From: Streptomyces sp. NBC_01408
GTDB lineage: Bacteria; Actinomycetota; Actinomycetes; Streptomycetales; Streptomycetaceae
Length of the DNA stretch: 64,000 bases
Assembly (NCBI RefSeq): GCF_026340255.1
Contig: NZ_JAPEPJ010000001.1
Span: forward strand, 2,907,001-2,971,000
Direction: 5' to 3'
The notes below the pieces were generated by a model that worked only from the letters and a program-made list of their open reading frames with translations, made no database searches and had not been told where the DNA came from. Made by a program: the position numbers and the translations under genes. Below are positions 28,284 to 38,348 of this stretch, in pieces. Position 1 is the stretch's first letter, and every line of letters begins with the position of its first letter.

Positions 28284-29729
28284 ATGACCACCTTCGTGGA
28301 CCGCGTCGAGCTGCACGTCGCCGCGGGTAACGGGGGCCACGGCTGCGCCTCCGTTCACCGGGAGAAGTTCAAGCCGCTCGGCGGCCCCGACGGCGGCAAC
28401 GGCGGCCGTGGCGGCGACGTCATCCTGGTGGTGGAGCAGGCGATCACCACCCTGCTGGACTACCACCACAGCCCGCACCGCAAGGCCACCAACGGCAAGC
28501 CCGGCGAGGGCGGCAACCGCTCCGGCAAGGACGGCCAGGACATGATCCTGCCCGTGCCGGACGGCACCGTGGTCCTCGACAAGGAGGGCAACGTGCTCGC
28601 CGACCTCGTCGGCCAGGGCACCACCTACGTGGCTGCCGAGGGCGGCCGCGGCGGCCTCGGCAACGCCGCTCTGTCCTCCGCCCGCCGCAAGGCGCCCGGT
28701 TTCGCGCTCCTCGGCGTCCCCGGCACCGGCGGCGACGTCATCCTGGAGCTCAAGACCGTCGCCGACGTGGCGCTGGTCGGCTTCCCGAGCGCCGGCAAGT
28801 CCTCGCTGATCTCGGTGCTCTCCTCCGCCAAGCCGAAGATCGCGGACTACCCCTTCACCACCCTCGTCCCGAACCTGGGCGTCGTCACGGCCGGCTCGAC
28901 GGTCTACACGATCGCCGACGTCCCGGGCCTGATCCCCGGCGCCAGCCAGGGCAGGGGCCTCGGCCTGGAGTTCCTGCGCCACGTCGAGCGCTGCTCGGTG
29001 CTGGTGCACGTCCTGGACACCGCCACGCTGGAGTCCGACCGCGACCCGATCGCCGACCTCGACGTCATCGAGGAAGAGCTCCGGCTCTACGGCGGCGGCC
29101 TGGAGAAGCGCCCGCGCCTCGTCGTCCTCAACAAGGTCGACATCCCGGACGGCCAGGAGCTCGCCGACATGGTCCGCCCGGACCTGGAGGCCCGCGGCTA
29201 CAAGGTCTTCGAGGTCTCCGCGGTCGCCCGTACGGGCCTCAAGGAGCTCTCGTACTTCCTCGCCGAGGTCATCGCCAAGGCGCGTGCCCGCAAGCCGAAG
29301 GAGGAGGCGACCCGTATCGTCATCCGCCCGAAGGCCGTGGACGACTCCGGCTTCACCGTCACCTACGACGAGGTCGAGGAGCTCTACCGGGTGCGCGGCG
29401 AGAAGCCGGAGCGCTGGGTCCGCCAGACCGACTTCAACATCGACGAGGCCGTCGGCTACCTCGCCGACCGCCTCAACCGCCTCGGTGTCGAGGACGCGCT
29501 CAGGAAGGCCGGCGCCCGCGCCGGCGACGGCGTCGCCATCGGCTCCGACGACAACGCGGTCGTCTTCGACTGGGAGCCGACCATGATGGCCGGCGCCGAG
29601 ATGCTGGGCCGCCGCGGTGAGGACCACCGTCTGGAGGCTCCGCGCCCAGCCACCACGCGCCGCAAGGAGAAGGACGCCAAGCGCGGCGACTCGGCGCAGC
29701 AGGAGTACGACGAGTTCCGTCCGTTCTAG
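28284..29729 (+). CDS. obg: GTPase Obg/CgtA
   Basis: A 481-residue ribosome-associated GTPase involved in 50S assembly and, in Streptomyces, in control of differentiation. The glycine-rich Obg domain covers about 1-160 ([24 protein letters not shown]), the G domain starts at G1 GFPSAGKSS (from 166) with [10 protein letters not shown] and NKVD, and the C-terminal OCT domain spans about 340-430. A charged tail follows. ATG 28284 has TGGAGGAA 6 nt upstream. It follows L21-L27, the usual order. Confidence 0.96.
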   Translation: MTTFVDRVELHVAAGNGGHGCASVHREKFKPLGGPDGGNGGRGGDVILVVEQAITTLLDYHHSPHRKATNGKPGEGGNRSGKDGQDMILPVPDGTVVLDKEGNVLADLVGQGTTYVAAEGGRGGLGNAALSSARRKAPGFALLGVPGTGGDVILELKTVADVALVGFPSAGKSSLISVLSSAKPKIADYPFTTLVPNLGVVTAGSTVYTIADVPGLIPGASQGRGLGLEFLRHVERCSVLVHVLDTATLESDRDPIADLDVIEEELRLYGGGLEKRPRLVVLNKVDIPDGQELADMVRPDLEARGYKVFEVSAVARTGLKELSYFLAEVIAKARARKPKEEATRIVIRPKAVDDSGFTVTYDEVEELYRVRGEKPERWVRQTDFNIDEAVGYLADRLNRLGVEDALRKAGARAGDGVAIGSDDNAVVFDWEPTMMAGAEMLGRRGEDHRLEAPRPATTRRKEKDAKRGDSAQQEYDEFRPF

Positions 29730-29780
29730 TACCGGACGACCTTGAAGTCGCCTTTACGCGGGTCGCTTAGGATCCTTCGG

Positions 29781-31394
29781 GTGAGCAGCAAATCCCCCAC
29801 CGTCTCCGTCGTGGTGATCGCGTACAACGACGCCGGGCTCGTGGGCGAGGCCGTATCGTCGGCTCTCGCCCAGGGCCCGGTGGTCGCCGAGGTCATCGCG
29901 GTGAACGACGCCTCGTCGGACGGCACCGCGCGGGTGCTGGACGAGCTGGCCGCCGCGCACCCCCGCCTGAAGGTCGTGCACCGCACGGAGAACAGCGGAG
30001 GGTGCGGTACCCCGCGCAACGACGGGATCGCCGCGGCGAGCGCCCCCTACGTCCTCTTCCTGGACAGCGACGACGTGCTGCCGCCGGGGGCGGCCGACGC
30101 GCTGGTGCGGGCCGCCGAGGAGCACGACGCGCCGGTCACCGTCGGCGCGTGCGTACGGCGCGAGCTGCCGCAGCGCCACGACGTGCCCTGGGTGCCCGGT
30201 CTCTACACCCCCGGCGACGTGATCGAGCGGCCCGCGGACCGGCCTGAGCTGGTCCGGGACACCCTGTGCGTCAACAAGCTGTACGCGCGCGCCTTCCTGG
30301 ACGCACATTCCATCCGCTTCCCCGACGGCCGGTTCGTCTACGAGGACTTCGCCTTCACCGCGCGCGTCCTGGCCGCTGCCCCGCGCGTCGCCGTCATCGG
30401 CGACCTCGTCTACGTGTGGCACGTGCGCCGCAGCGCCGCCCAGGTGTCGATCTCCCTGGACCGCAAGGACGTCGGGAACTGGCGTTCGCGCATCGAGGCC
30501 CACAGCACGGCCTCCCGCACCCTCGCCGCCGCCTCCCCGGAGCTGGGCCGCGCCTGCCAGGTCAAGTTCCTGGAGTACGACCTGCGCATGTACCTGCGCG
30601 AGATCGGCACCGACCCCGGGTACCAGGCCGCGTGGTGGACCCTCACCCGGGACTACCTCGCCGGCTTCGCCGAGGCCGACATCCGGGCCGCGAGCGCCCC
30701 CGTCCGCTGGATCGTGCGGCTGCTGCGCGCCACCGACGCACCCCCCGCCGACCTCCAGCGGCTCACCCGCCTCGCCGCCGAGCCGCCGCGGCTGCTGCCC
30801 CCGTACGCCGTCGACGCCGACGGGTCGCCGGTGTGGAGCGAGGCCCTGCCCGTCGGGCTGGAGGGCCTGGCCGAGCTGGAGACGGCCGGGCTGCCCGTCG
30901 CCGCCGACGCCGAACCGGCCGGCGCCGGCGTGGTGCGGATCCGGGTTCACGATCTGTACGGGCGCCTCGCGGCGGCCGGGCCGCGCACCGTCCAGCTGCG
31001 TTTCCTGCCCCGGGCGGGCGGCGAGCCCGTCCTGGCCCAGCCGGTGGAGCTGCGCCCCGGCGCGGACGGCGGCTGGAGCGCCGAACTGCCGTTCCGCCTC
31101 GCGGACCTGGCGGCGAACGGGCGGCGCCAAGGGCTGCGCCGGATGCAGGCCTGGGACGTCAGGCTGGCCGTGGAGTGCGCCGACGGAAGCTCCGTGGTCA
31201 CCTCGCTGAGCCCCCGCGGGGGGCTGCTGCGCCGCCGCGCCCTGCCGAGCAGCCGGTACGGTGTTCTGCTGTCGCAGCCGTACCGCACGGCCGCCGGCTC
31301 GCTGGCCCTGCGCCTGGCGCCCGGCGCCGAGGGTGCGCTGTACCTCGTACGCAACCGTCTTCACCGGGCCCGGGCAGGCCGCAGGCCGGGCTGA
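29781..31394 (+). CDS. Family 2 glycosyltransferase, envelope polymer
   Basis: A 537-residue protein. The N-terminal GT-A domain (about 5-230) has VSVVVIAYNDAGLVGEAV, the nucleotide-binding VNDASSDG and a DxD-type LDSDDVLPPG. The rest is a C-terminal region resembling the middle part of the GT2-TagF protein encoded at 33.7-36.6 kb, including ARAFLDAHSIRFPDGRFVYEDFAF. It probably adds a sugar to a wall glycopolymer precursor on the cytoplasmic side; the sugar is unknown. GTG 29781 lies 7 nt after TAGGAT, suggesting a leaderless transcript. galE follows 70 bp downstream on the same strand. Confidence 0.85.
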   Translation: MSSKSPTVSVVVIAYNDAGLVGEAVSSALAQGPVVAEVIAVNDASSDGTARVLDELAAAHPRLKVVHRTENSGGCGTPRNDGIAAASAPYVLFLDSDDVLPPGAADALVRAAEEHDAPVTVGACVRRELPQRHDVPWVPGLYTPGDVIERPADRPELVRDTLCVNKLYARAFLDAHSIRFPDGRFVYEDFAFTARVLAAAPRVAVIGDLVYVWHVRRSAAQVSISLDRKDVGNWRSRIEAHSTASRTLAAASPELGRACQVKFLEYDLRMYLREIGTDPGYQAAWWTLTRDYLAGFAEADIRAASAPVRWIVRLLRATDAPPADLQRLTRLAAEPPRLLPPYAVDADGSPVWSEALPVGLEGLAELETAGLPVAADAEPAGAGVVRIRVHDLYGRLAAAGPRTVQLRFLPRAGGEPVLAQPVELRPGADGGWSAELPFRLADLAANGRRQGLRRMQAWDVRLAVECADGSSVVTSLSPRGGLLRRRALPSSRYGVLLSQPYRTAAGSLALRLAPGAEGALYLVRNRLHRARAGRRPG

Positions 31395-31464
31395 GACCGC
31401 CATACAGAGAACTCGGACGGGCCCGCAAGGGCCTTGTCCGGGGGGACCCCTCAGGGAGCTACGC

Positions 31465-32478
31465 ATGACCTTTCTGATCACCGGTGGCGCCGGATACATC
31501 GGCGCGCACGTCGTCCGCGCGATGATGCTCGCGGGGGAGCGGGTCGTCGTCCTCGACGACCTGTCCACGGGCAACGCCGACCGCGTCCCGGAGGGCATTC
31601 CGCTGGTGGTCGGCTCGGTCCTGGACCGGCTGACCCTGGACCACACCCTCACCCACCACAAGATCACCGGCGTGGTGCACCTCGCGGGCAAGAAGCAGGT
31701 CGGCGAGTCCGTCGAGAAGCCGCTGTACTACTACCACGAGAACGTGCAGGGCCTGACGGTCCTGCTCCAGGCCGTGGCCGCCGCGGGCATCCGCAACGTC
31801 CTCTTCTCCTCCTCGGCCTCCGTCTACGGCATGCCCGACGTGGACCTGGTCACCGAGGACACCCCGTGCGCGCCGCTGAGCCCGTACGGCGAGACCAAGC
31901 TGACGGGCGAGTGGCTGATGCGCGCGGCGGGCAAGGCGCACGGGATCGCCACGGCCTGCCTGCGGTACTTCAACGTGGCGGGCGCCGCGACCCCGGAACT
32001 CGCCGACACCGGCGTCTTCAACCTGGTGCCGATGGTCTTCGAGCGCTACGACGCCGGCCAGGGCGCCAAGATCTTCGGCGACGACTACCCGACCCCGGAC
32101 GGCACCTGCATCCGCGACTACATCCACGTCGAGGACCTCGCGGAGGCCCACGTGGCGGCGGCCCGCAAGCTCGCGGAATGGGCCGCGGCCGGGGAGTACA
32201 AGGACCTCACCGTCAACATCGGGCGCGGCGAGGGCGTTTCCGTCCGCGAGATGGTCGACCTCCTCAACGCGAACACCGGCCACTCCTACGCCCCCGTGAT
32301 CACCCCGCGGCGACCCGGCGACCCGGCAAAGGTCGTGGCCTCGGCCGACCGGATCGCGAGCGAGCTGGGCTGGAAGGCCCGCCACGACGTCCGCGAGATG
32401 GTCACCTCCGCGTGGGCGGGCTGGGAGGCCAACCGCGACAAGCGCGCCGGCGCGGCCCACGACGAGGTCAACCGCTGA
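31465..32478 (+). CDS. galE: UDP-glucose 4-epimerase
   Basis: A 337-residue extended short-chain dehydrogenase. The NAD-binding motif GGAGYIG is at residues 7-13, catalytic Ser/Tyr/Lys are in SSSASVYG and PYGETK, and substrate-binding motifs RYFNVAGA and RDYIHVEDLA are present. It interconverts UDP-glucose and UDP-galactose (or the N-acetyl forms). ATG 31465 has CAGGGAG upstream. Its place among glycosyltransferases suggests it supplies UDP-sugars for wall polymer rather than galactose catabolism. Confidence 0.95.
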   Translation: MTFLITGGAGYIGAHVVRAMMLAGERVVVLDDLSTGNADRVPEGIPLVVGSVLDRLTLDHTLTHHKITGVVHLAGKKQVGESVEKPLYYYHENVQGLTVLLQAVAAAGIRNVLFSSSASVYGMPDVDLVTEDTPCAPLSPYGETKLTGEWLMRAAGKAHGIATACLRYFNVAGAATPELADTGVFNLVPMVFERYDAGQGAKIFGDDYPTPDGTCIRDYIHVEDLAEAHVAAARKLAEWAAAGEYKDLTVNIGRGEGVSVREMVDLLNANTGHSYAPVITPRRPGDPAKVVASADRIASELGWKARHDVREMVTSAWAGWEANRDKRAGAAHDEVNR

Positions 32479-32494
32479 CGTCCGTACGGCACAT

Positions 32495-32534
32495 GAAGCC
32501 GCCCGCCCCGGAGCTGTCCGGGGCGGGCGGCTTC
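32495..32534. terminator. Bidirectional terminator between galE and the convergent GT4 gene
   Basis: GAAGCCGCCCGCCCCG (32495-32510) pairs perfectly with CGGGGCGGGCGGCTTC (32519-32534) across an 8-nt loop, between two converging genes. Confidence 0.8.
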
Positions 32535-32554
32535 TCTGTTGCCCAGGGGCGCGG

Positions 32555-33727
32555 TCAGCGCTCCAGGAAGGCGAAGAGCGCCTCCCAGCGGTCGGTGATC
32601 TCGGTGCTGGAGTAACGCTTCACCGAATGGAAGGCCGCGTCTCCGAGCCGGTCGCGCAGCTCACGGTCCGCCATCAGCACACGGAGGTGGCCGGCCAGTT
32701 CCATCGTGTTGCCCAGCCGGGCCAGCAGCCCGTCCTCGCCGTGCTCGACGATCTCCCGTACGCCCGGCGCGCAGTCGAAGGCGGCCGCGGGGACGCCCGC
32801 CGCCATCGCCTCCAGCAGGGTGATCGGGAAGCCCTCGGCCCGGGAGGCCTGCGCGAAGACCGAGGCACCGCGCAGTGCGCCCAGTACGTCGTCGGTGCTG
32901 CCCATCCACTCCACGGAGTCGTCCAGCCCCAGTGAGGCGCAGTGCGCCCGCAGGGCCGGCTCCTCCACACCCGCCCCGTAGATCCGCAGGACCCAGTCGG
33001 GGTGCTGCGGGGCGGCGTCCGCCCACGCGTCGAGGAGCAGGTCGACGCCCTTCTCGAAGGCGAGGCGGCCGACGCTGACCACGACGTTCTCCGTACGCGG
33101 AGCGGGCGTCGGCGGCATGAAGGGCAGCGGGTTCGGCATGCTCCCGACGTTCTCCATGCCCGCCCGGATCCACAGGTCCGCGTCCTCGGCGGTCAGCACC
33201 AGCAGCCGGTCCACCTCCGGGTAGTACCGGCGGACCCGCTCGCCGCGGGTGGACTTCTGGCTGGCCTCGAAGGACTCGTGGCTCATCCCGATGACGCTGA
33301 GCCCCTTGGTGTCGGCGAGCGCCACCCACTCCATCGCCCAGACCTGGGTGACGATGACGACACTGCCGGGGCGGGCCGCGCGGAAGAGCTCGCTCAGCTG
33401 CTCGGCCTTGGCCCGCATCTTCGCCCGGCGGGCGGCCTGGCGGCGCCGCTCGGGCGCGTTCAGCCGGCCCTTGAGCCCGTGCAGCCGGCGCGCGCCCGGG
33501 GGATGCGCGTCGTACAGCGTGGTCATGACGTACGGCAGGTCCTGCGGCAGCTTCTGCCGGATCTCCTCGGCCACCGGGGCGATGCCGACGATGTGCACCC
33601 GGTGCCCGCGGTCGGTGAACAGCCTGGCCATCTGGTGGGACCAGGTGGTCACGCCGCCGAGCTCGTCGACGCTGTTGGAGACGAGGAAGATGTCCCGCCC
33701 GCCGGGGGCGGCGGTCTGGTGGCTCAC
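32555..33727 (-). CDS. Family 4-type glycosyltransferase
   Basis: A 390-residue GT-B enzyme. The N-terminal domain includes FLVSNSVDELGGVTTWSHQM. The C-terminal donor-binding domain has VSVGRLAFEKGVDLLLDAW and the E-x7-E-type motif within RAEGFPITLLEAMAAG. The GTG start overlaps the stop of the upstream gene in a GTGA arrangement, so both are translated from one mRNA. It likely decorates or extends the teichoic-type polymer made by its neighbour. The donor sugar is unknown. Confidence 0.88.
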   Translation of the reverse strand: MSHQTAAPGGRDIFLVSNSVDELGGVTTWSHQMARLFTDRGHRVHIVGIAPVAEEIRQKLPQDLPYVMTTLYDAHPPGARRLHGLKGRLNAPERRRQAARRAKMRAKAEQLSELFRAARPGSVVIVTQVWAMEWVALADTKGLSVIGMSHESFEASQKSTRGERVRRYYPEVDRLLVLTAEDADLWIRAGMENVGSMPNPLPFMPPTPAPRTENVVVSVGRLAFEKGVDLLLDAWADAAPQHPDWVLRIYGAGVEEPALRAHCASLGLDDSVEWMGSTDDVLGALRGASVFAQASRAEGFPITLLEAMAAGVPAAAFDCAPGVREIVEHGEDGLLARLGNTMELAGHLRVLMADRELRDRLGDAAFHSVKRYSSTEITDRWEALFAFLER

Positions 33728-36609
33728 TTGCCGCTCCTGGTGAAGAACTTCTCGACGATCCGGCGTGCGGCGTCCCCACGGTCGTACTCGCCGAACTCGG
33801 TGAGGAAACGCTGCCGCGCCTCGGCGTACTTGGCGTCCGCCTCCTCGAAGGCGGCCAGCGCCTGGAGGAGTTCGTCCGCGGTGGCCACGACCGGGCCCGG
33901 GGCCTTCTCCTTCAGGTCGAAGTACGTGCCGCGGATGTCGGTGGCGTACTTCTCGTAGTCGTACGCGAAGAACCACATCGGCCGGTCCAGGACCGCGTAG
34001 TCGAACATCACGGACGAGTAGTCGGTGATCAGCCCGTCGGCCAGTTCCAGCAGCGGGGTGATGTCGTGGTGCCGGGACACGTCGACGACCCGGCCGGCCA
34101 CCGACGGCGGCAGCGAGACGCTGTTGAGGTAGTGGGTCCGCACCAGCAGCGTGAAGCGGTCGCCGAGCCGGTCGGCGAACTCCTCGACGTCGAAGGGGAA
34201 CTCGAAGCCCTCCACCGCGCCGTCCGCACCCGCCCGGAAGGTCGGCGCGTACAGCAGCACCTTCTTCTCCGGGTCGATGCCGAGCTCCGCCGCGAGGGGG
34301 CCGCGGACCCGTTCACCGCTCTGCGCCTCGGCCCGCTGCGCCTCGACCAGGGCGTCGTTGCGCGGGTAGCCGGTGCGCAGCAGGACCTCGTCGCGCAGCC
34401 GGAAGGCCTTGGCGAGGGTGCGGGTGTCGTGCTCGGAGCGGATCAGGAAGTGGTCGAAGCGGTCGACGGCCGCCTGGAAGCGGTTCTGGCCCGCGCGGCC
34501 CTGCGCCTTGGTGCGGGGCTCGTGGAAGCCCATCCGCTTGAGCGCGGAGCCGTGCCAGGTCTGGATGTACGTCGTCCCCGGGCGCTTGGCGAGCGCCAGC
34601 GGGAAGCCCTGGTTGTCGACCCAGAACTCGGCCTGCGCCAGCGCCCGCAGGTACGGCCAGCTCCAGCGCCGCACCAGGGTGGCCTCCTTGGGGAAGCCGG
34701 TGGGCTTGCCCGCGTACGACCAGATCGCCTCGAAGGGCACGCCCTGGCGGACCATCTCCTCGTAGATCGCCTTCGGGCTGTCGCTGTACTGCTTGCCCAT
34801 GTGGCTCTCGAAGACGACCGTGCCCTTCTTGACCGGCAGCTTCGAGAAGACCTCGTGGTAGATCTTCACCTTCTGCTCGCCGGATCCCATGCTCCGGCGG
34901 ACCCGCAGGGCCTTGCGCAGGCCCCGCTTGACCACGTTCGCCGCCTTGCCCTGTATGGCGTTGTCGATCAGGCTCCGGGTGCGGACGGCGGCGGCGCTCT
35001 CGGCGGCCAGGACGTAGGAGAGGTTCCCCTTCTTGGTGACCTCCGGCTCGAAGCGGTCGGAGACCAGCCGGGTCAGCCGCGGGCGTACGCGCAGGCGGGC
35101 CGCCGACTCCAGGTCGACTCCGCCGACCGAGACCCGGGTGGTGATCTTGTCGCTGTCGGCGGTCAGCTTCAGCCGGACGTCCCAGACGGCGTCGATGATG
35201 CCGAGGGGACGGACGGTGCTGCCGATGTCGGCGGTGCCGCTCCACTCGATCGTGTCACCGGCGTGGCGCACGGTTGACACCGGGAAGCTGAAGGAACGCA
35301 CGCCGATCTGCCGGCGGGCCCGGAATTCGAGCGAGGCCGACAGCTGCGCGTCGTCCTTGATCCGGCCCAGCGGGTTCACGACGGCGCCGGAGAGCGTGAC
35401 GGTGCCGCGCCCGTCGTCCTCGTAGGAGGTCAGGCGGTTGCCCAGCTGGAGGGAGGTGAGCGGGGTGGTGTGGAAGCCCTGCTCGGTGACGTCCAGTATC
35501 CGGCGGGCCTCGGTGCCGGCCGGGTCGCCGGCGTCGTCGATGTGCCGGGCGCACCAGTAGATCCGGCCGTCGCGCTCGGCGAGGGGGGAGGAGAGCCGGC
35601 CCTTGTTGGTCATGGCGTCGGCGGCGGGGATCAGGTTCTCCCAGTCCTCCTTGCCGAGCAGGTAGGCGCAGATGGCCTGGAGGTAGGTGACGTTCTCGTA
35701 GGCGGCCGGGTCGATTCCGGCGAGGTAGCCGTTGGCGAGCCGGGCGAACTCCTGGCGGTAGGCGTCACCGAGCAGCGGCAGGTCGCGCAGGTGCAGCACC
35801 AGGTCGTGCTTGAGGAACTTGGCGTCCTTCGCGGACTTGATGTCCGTGTGGCCCTTGGCGGCCAGCAGCTCGTCGACGCGCCGGTGGATCTCCATCCGGT
35901 GGACGAAGTTCGCGATCTCGTGGCGCCGGTTGCTGATGGACTTCGCCGCGGCCTTCTCGACCACGTTCCAGAAGTAGACGTGGTTCGGGATCAGCGTGAT
36001 GCGGCGGGCGGCGACGTAGGCCTGCGCGGAGAACAGCAGGTCCTCGTAGTGGATGCCGACCGGGAACTCCAGGCCCTGCTCCAGCAGGAACGCGCGCCGG
36101 TAGCACTTGTTCGTGGAGAGGGTGTCGTAGACCAGCAGGTCGGGGTACTCGGTGATCGACTCCAGCGTGCGCGTGCGCGAGTAGATCCAGGGGTACCACT
36201 CGGTGGTCTTGCCCCACCGGTTGTCGAGGTGCACGCGGACGCACATGCCCGAGACCAGGTCGGAACCAGTCCGCTCGGCCGCGGCCAGCATGTTCCGGCA
36301 GGCATTGCGCTCCAGAACGTCGTCGCTGTCCAGGAACATCACGTACGTGCCGGTGGCCTGCTGGATGCCGTGGTTGCGCGGCGCGCCGCAGCCTCCGCTG
36401 TTCTCCGGCAGCTGGAACGCGCGCACTCTCCCCGGATGCGCAGCTTCCAGTTCCTGGGCGACCGCGTACGAGCGGTCCTTGCTGCAGTCGTCGACGATCA
36501 CGACCTCGACCCCGTGCAGGGTCTGGTCCAAAACCGACTGGACTGCTGTCGACAGACGCTCTGCGTCGTTGTAGACGATGACGACCACGGAGACGTCGGG
36601 CACGTGCAC
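33724..36609 (-). CDS. GT2-TagF fusion: wall teichoic acid-type glycerophosphotransferase
   Basis: A 961-residue two-domain protein. Residues 1-230 form a GT2 domain (VSVVVIVYNDAERL, VDDCSKD, FLDSDDVLERN). The middle region (about 330-580) is beta-rich and unassigned. Residues 600-960 form a CDP-glycerol:poly(glycerophosphate) transferase domain with FESHMGKQYSDSP, TWHGSALKRMGF and LITDYSSVMFDYA. It would build an anionic wall glycopolymer at the inner membrane face. ATG 36609 is the predicted start. It is divergent from the GtrB-like gene and overlaps the GT4 gene by 4 bp. Such fusions are known in actinobacteria. Confidence 0.88.
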   Translation of the reverse strand: MHVPDVSVVVIVYNDAERLSTAVQSVLDQTLHGVEVVIVDDCSKDRSYAVAQELEAAHPGRVRAFQLPENSGGCGAPRNHGIQQATGTYVMFLDSDDVLERNACRNMLAAAERTGSDLVSGMCVRVHLDNRWGKTTEWYPWIYSRTRTLESITEYPDLLVYDTLSTNKCYRRAFLLEQGLEFPVGIHYEDLLFSAQAYVAARRITLIPNHVYFWNVVEKAAAKSISNRRHEIANFVHRMEIHRRVDELLAAKGHTDIKSAKDAKFLKHDLVLHLRDLPLLGDAYRQEFARLANGYLAGIDPAAYENVTYLQAICAYLLGKEDWENLIPAADAMTNKGRLSSPLAERDGRIYWCARHIDDAGDPAGTEARRILDVTEQGFHTTPLTSLQLGNRLTSYEDDGRGTVTLSGAVVNPLGRIKDDAQLSASLEFRARRQIGVRSFSFPVSTVRHAGDTIEWSGTADIGSTVRPLGIIDAVWDVRLKLTADSDKITTRVSVGGVDLESAARLRVRPRLTRLVSDRFEPEVTKKGNLSYVLAAESAAAVRTRSLIDNAIQGKAANVVKRGLRKALRVRRSMGSGEQKVKIYHEVFSKLPVKKGTVVFESHMGKQYSDSPKAIYEEMVRQGVPFEAIWSYAGKPTGFPKEATLVRRWSWPYLRALAQAEFWVDNQGFPLALAKRPGTTYIQTWHGSALKRMGFHEPRTKAQGRAGQNRFQAAVDRFDHFLIRSEHDTRTLAKAFRLRDEVLLRTGYPRNDALVEAQRAEAQSGERVRGPLAAELGIDPEKKVLLYAPTFRAGADGAVEGFEFPFDVEEFADRLGDRFTLLVRTHYLNSVSLPPSVAGRVVDVSRHHDITPLLELADGLITDYSSVMFDYAVLDRPMWFFAYDYEKYATDIRGTYFDLKEKAPGPVVATADELLQALAAFEEADAKYAEARQRFLTEFGEYDRGDAARRIVEKFFTRSGK

Positions 36610-36797
36610 CTCGATCCCTTCGTTTCGTTGCGTTTCGTTCAGCTCGTTCCGCTTATCTCGTCAAAGCTACCGTGTGCCGCCCGCGGCTCAGGCAGGCCGA
36701 CCGACGCCCGAGCCTCTCCTTGCATACTTCTAAGGAAGAGGTGAGGGACGGGTCCGGTGGCTGACAATCACCCGATCGGACCCAGCAGGAAGTGTTC

Positions 36798-37841
36798 ATG
36801 ACGAAGCTGTCTGTAGTTGTCCCTTGCTACAACGAAGAGGCTGTCATCGACTGCTTCGACGTGGAGATCCGCAGGGTCCTGGACGCCCTCCCCGTGGAGT
36901 ACGAGGTCTGCTACATCGACGACGGAAGCCGTGACGGAACTCTCGGCAAACTGCGCAAGATCGCCGCCGAGCACGGGGAGCAGACCCGGTACGTCTCCTT
37001 CAGCCGCAACTTCGGCAAGGAGGCCGGCATGCTCGCGGGCCTGCGCGAGTGCACCGGCGACGCCGTGGTGATCATGGACGCGGACCTCCAGCACCCGCCG
37101 GAGCTCATCGCCACCATGCTCGACTACTACGGGCAGGGCCACGACCAGATCATCGCCCGCCGCTCGCGGGAGGGGGACAAGAAGCTCCGCTCCGCGCTCA
37201 GCCGCCTCTACTACCGCGGCGTCAACCGCTGGGTCGACGTGGAGCTCACCGACGGGGTCGGCGACTTCCGCTTGCTGTCGCGCCCGGCCGTGGACGCGCT
37301 GCTCGCGCTGCCCGAGTACAACCGCTTCTCCAAGGGCCTGTTCTCCTGGATCGGCTTCGACACCGTCCACTTCGACTACCGCAACGCGCAGCGCGAGGCC
37401 GGCGAGACGAAGTGGAAGTTCGGCGCGCTGCTGAACTACGGCATGGACGGCCTGATCTCCTTCAACAACCGGCCGCTGCGCATCGGGATCTGGTTCGGCG
37501 CGTCGCTGGTCGCCCTGACCGGCCTCTACGCCCTGTGGGTCACAGTCATGGCCATGACCAACGGCGTCGACTCCCCGGGTTACGTCACCCTGGTCGCGAT
37601 GATCGTCGGCCTCGGCGGCGTCCAGCTGGTCATGCTGGGTCTCATCGGCGAGTACATCGGCCGCATCTACTACGAGACCAAGCGCCGCCCGCACTTCCTG
37701 GTGAAGGAGGCGCACGGCGCCGACCCGCTCCCGCGCGGCGCGGACGGGCTCGCACGGGGGAGCGCGGGGCGGGGCCGGGACCGCGGCCGGGAGCCGGGTC
37801 AGGAGCCGGGCGGGGACCGGGTCTCGGACCGGACCGCCTGA
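36798..37841 (+). CDS. Polyprenyl-phosphate glycosyltransferase (GtrB/DPM1-like)
   Basis: A 347-residue protein. The GT2 domain has LSVVVPCYNEEAVID, IDDGSRDGT and DADLQHPPELI, followed by SFSRNFGKEAGMLAGL, the signature of dolichyl/undecaprenyl-phosphate sugar transferases. Two transmembrane helices (about 233-255 and 267-292) and a long basic Arg/Gly tail complete it. It would make undecaprenyl-phosphate-sugar for use outside the membrane. ATG 36798 has AGGA 7 nt upstream. Its stop overlaps the start of the GtrA-like gene by 1 nt. Confidence 0.9.
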   Translation: MTKLSVVVPCYNEEAVIDCFDVEIRRVLDALPVEYEVCYIDDGSRDGTLGKLRKIAAEHGEQTRYVSFSRNFGKEAGMLAGLRECTGDAVVIMDADLQHPPELIATMLDYYGQGHDQIIARRSREGDKKLRSALSRLYYRGVNRWVDVELTDGVGDFRLLSRPAVDALLALPEYNRFSKGLFSWIGFDTVHFDYRNAQREAGETKWKFGALLNYGMDGLISFNNRPLRIGIWFGASLVALTGLYALWVTVMAMTNGVDSPGYVTLVAMIVGLGGVQLVMLGLIGEYIGRIYYETKRRPHFLVKEAHGADPLPRGADGLARGSAGRGRDRGREPGQEPGGDRVSDRTA

Positions 37842-38272
37842 TGAGCCGCAGGGACCAGCTCGGCCAGATCTTCCGCTTCGCCCTGGTGGGCGGGGTGAAC
37901 ACCGCCACCTTCTTCGGCATCTACCTGCTCCTGCACCCGTGGATGCCGTACTTCGCCGCCTACTCCCTCGCCTTCGTGCTGGCCATGGTCGGCTCGTTCT
38001 TCATGAACACCTACTTCACCTACCGGACCAGGCCGACGTGGAAGAAGTTCCTCCTCTTCCCGCTGACGAACGTCACGAACTACGTCATCCAGTCGGCGGG
38101 CCTCTACGCCCTGGTCACCTGGGCCGGGATGGACACCCGTATCGCCCCGCTCGTCGCGGCGGTCGTGGCCATCCCGTTCACCTTCCTGCTCTCGCGCAAG
38201 ATCCTCGTCCCCGGCGCGGCCCGAGCCCAGGAGGCGCAGCAGGCGGAGAGGGGGCCCTCGTCCAGGGTCTGA
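37841..38272 (+). CDS. GtrA-family membrane protein
   Basis: A 143-residue protein with four transmembrane helices: FRFALVGGVNTATFFGIYLLL at the start, then a SFFMNTYFTYR motif typical of GtrA. GtrA proteins are proposed flippases for polyprenyl-phosphate sugars. The ATG is fused to the stop of the GtrB-like gene (TGATG), so the two are coupled and together should deliver a sugar to the outer membrane face. Confidence 0.9.
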   Translation: MSRRDQLGQIFRFALVGGVNTATFFGIYLLLHPWMPYFAAYSLAFVLAMVGSFFMNTYFTYRTRPTWKKFLLFPLTNVTNYVIQSAGLYALVTWAGMDTRIAPLVAAVVAIPFTFLLSRKILVPGAARAQEAQQAERGPSSRV

Positions 38273-38303
38273 AACCCCCGAGCAGCCCCTCGCGCCCACC
38301 CCG

Positions 38304-38309
38304 TAGATT
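38304..38309 (+). promoter_or_regulatory. Candidate -10 box upstream of proB
   Basis: TAGATT lies 39 bp before the proB start, consistent with a short leader. The -35 is not clear. Confidence 0.35.
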
Positions 38310-38348
38310 GAGACGGCAGGCATTTCGGCAAGGGGCAAGGGGACAGAC

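Noticed and set aside
29781..38272. Secondary metabolite gene cluster
   Set aside because: The glycosyltransferases, galE and GtrA/GtrB fit wall polymer synthesis; there are no core biosynthetic, resistance or regulator genes.
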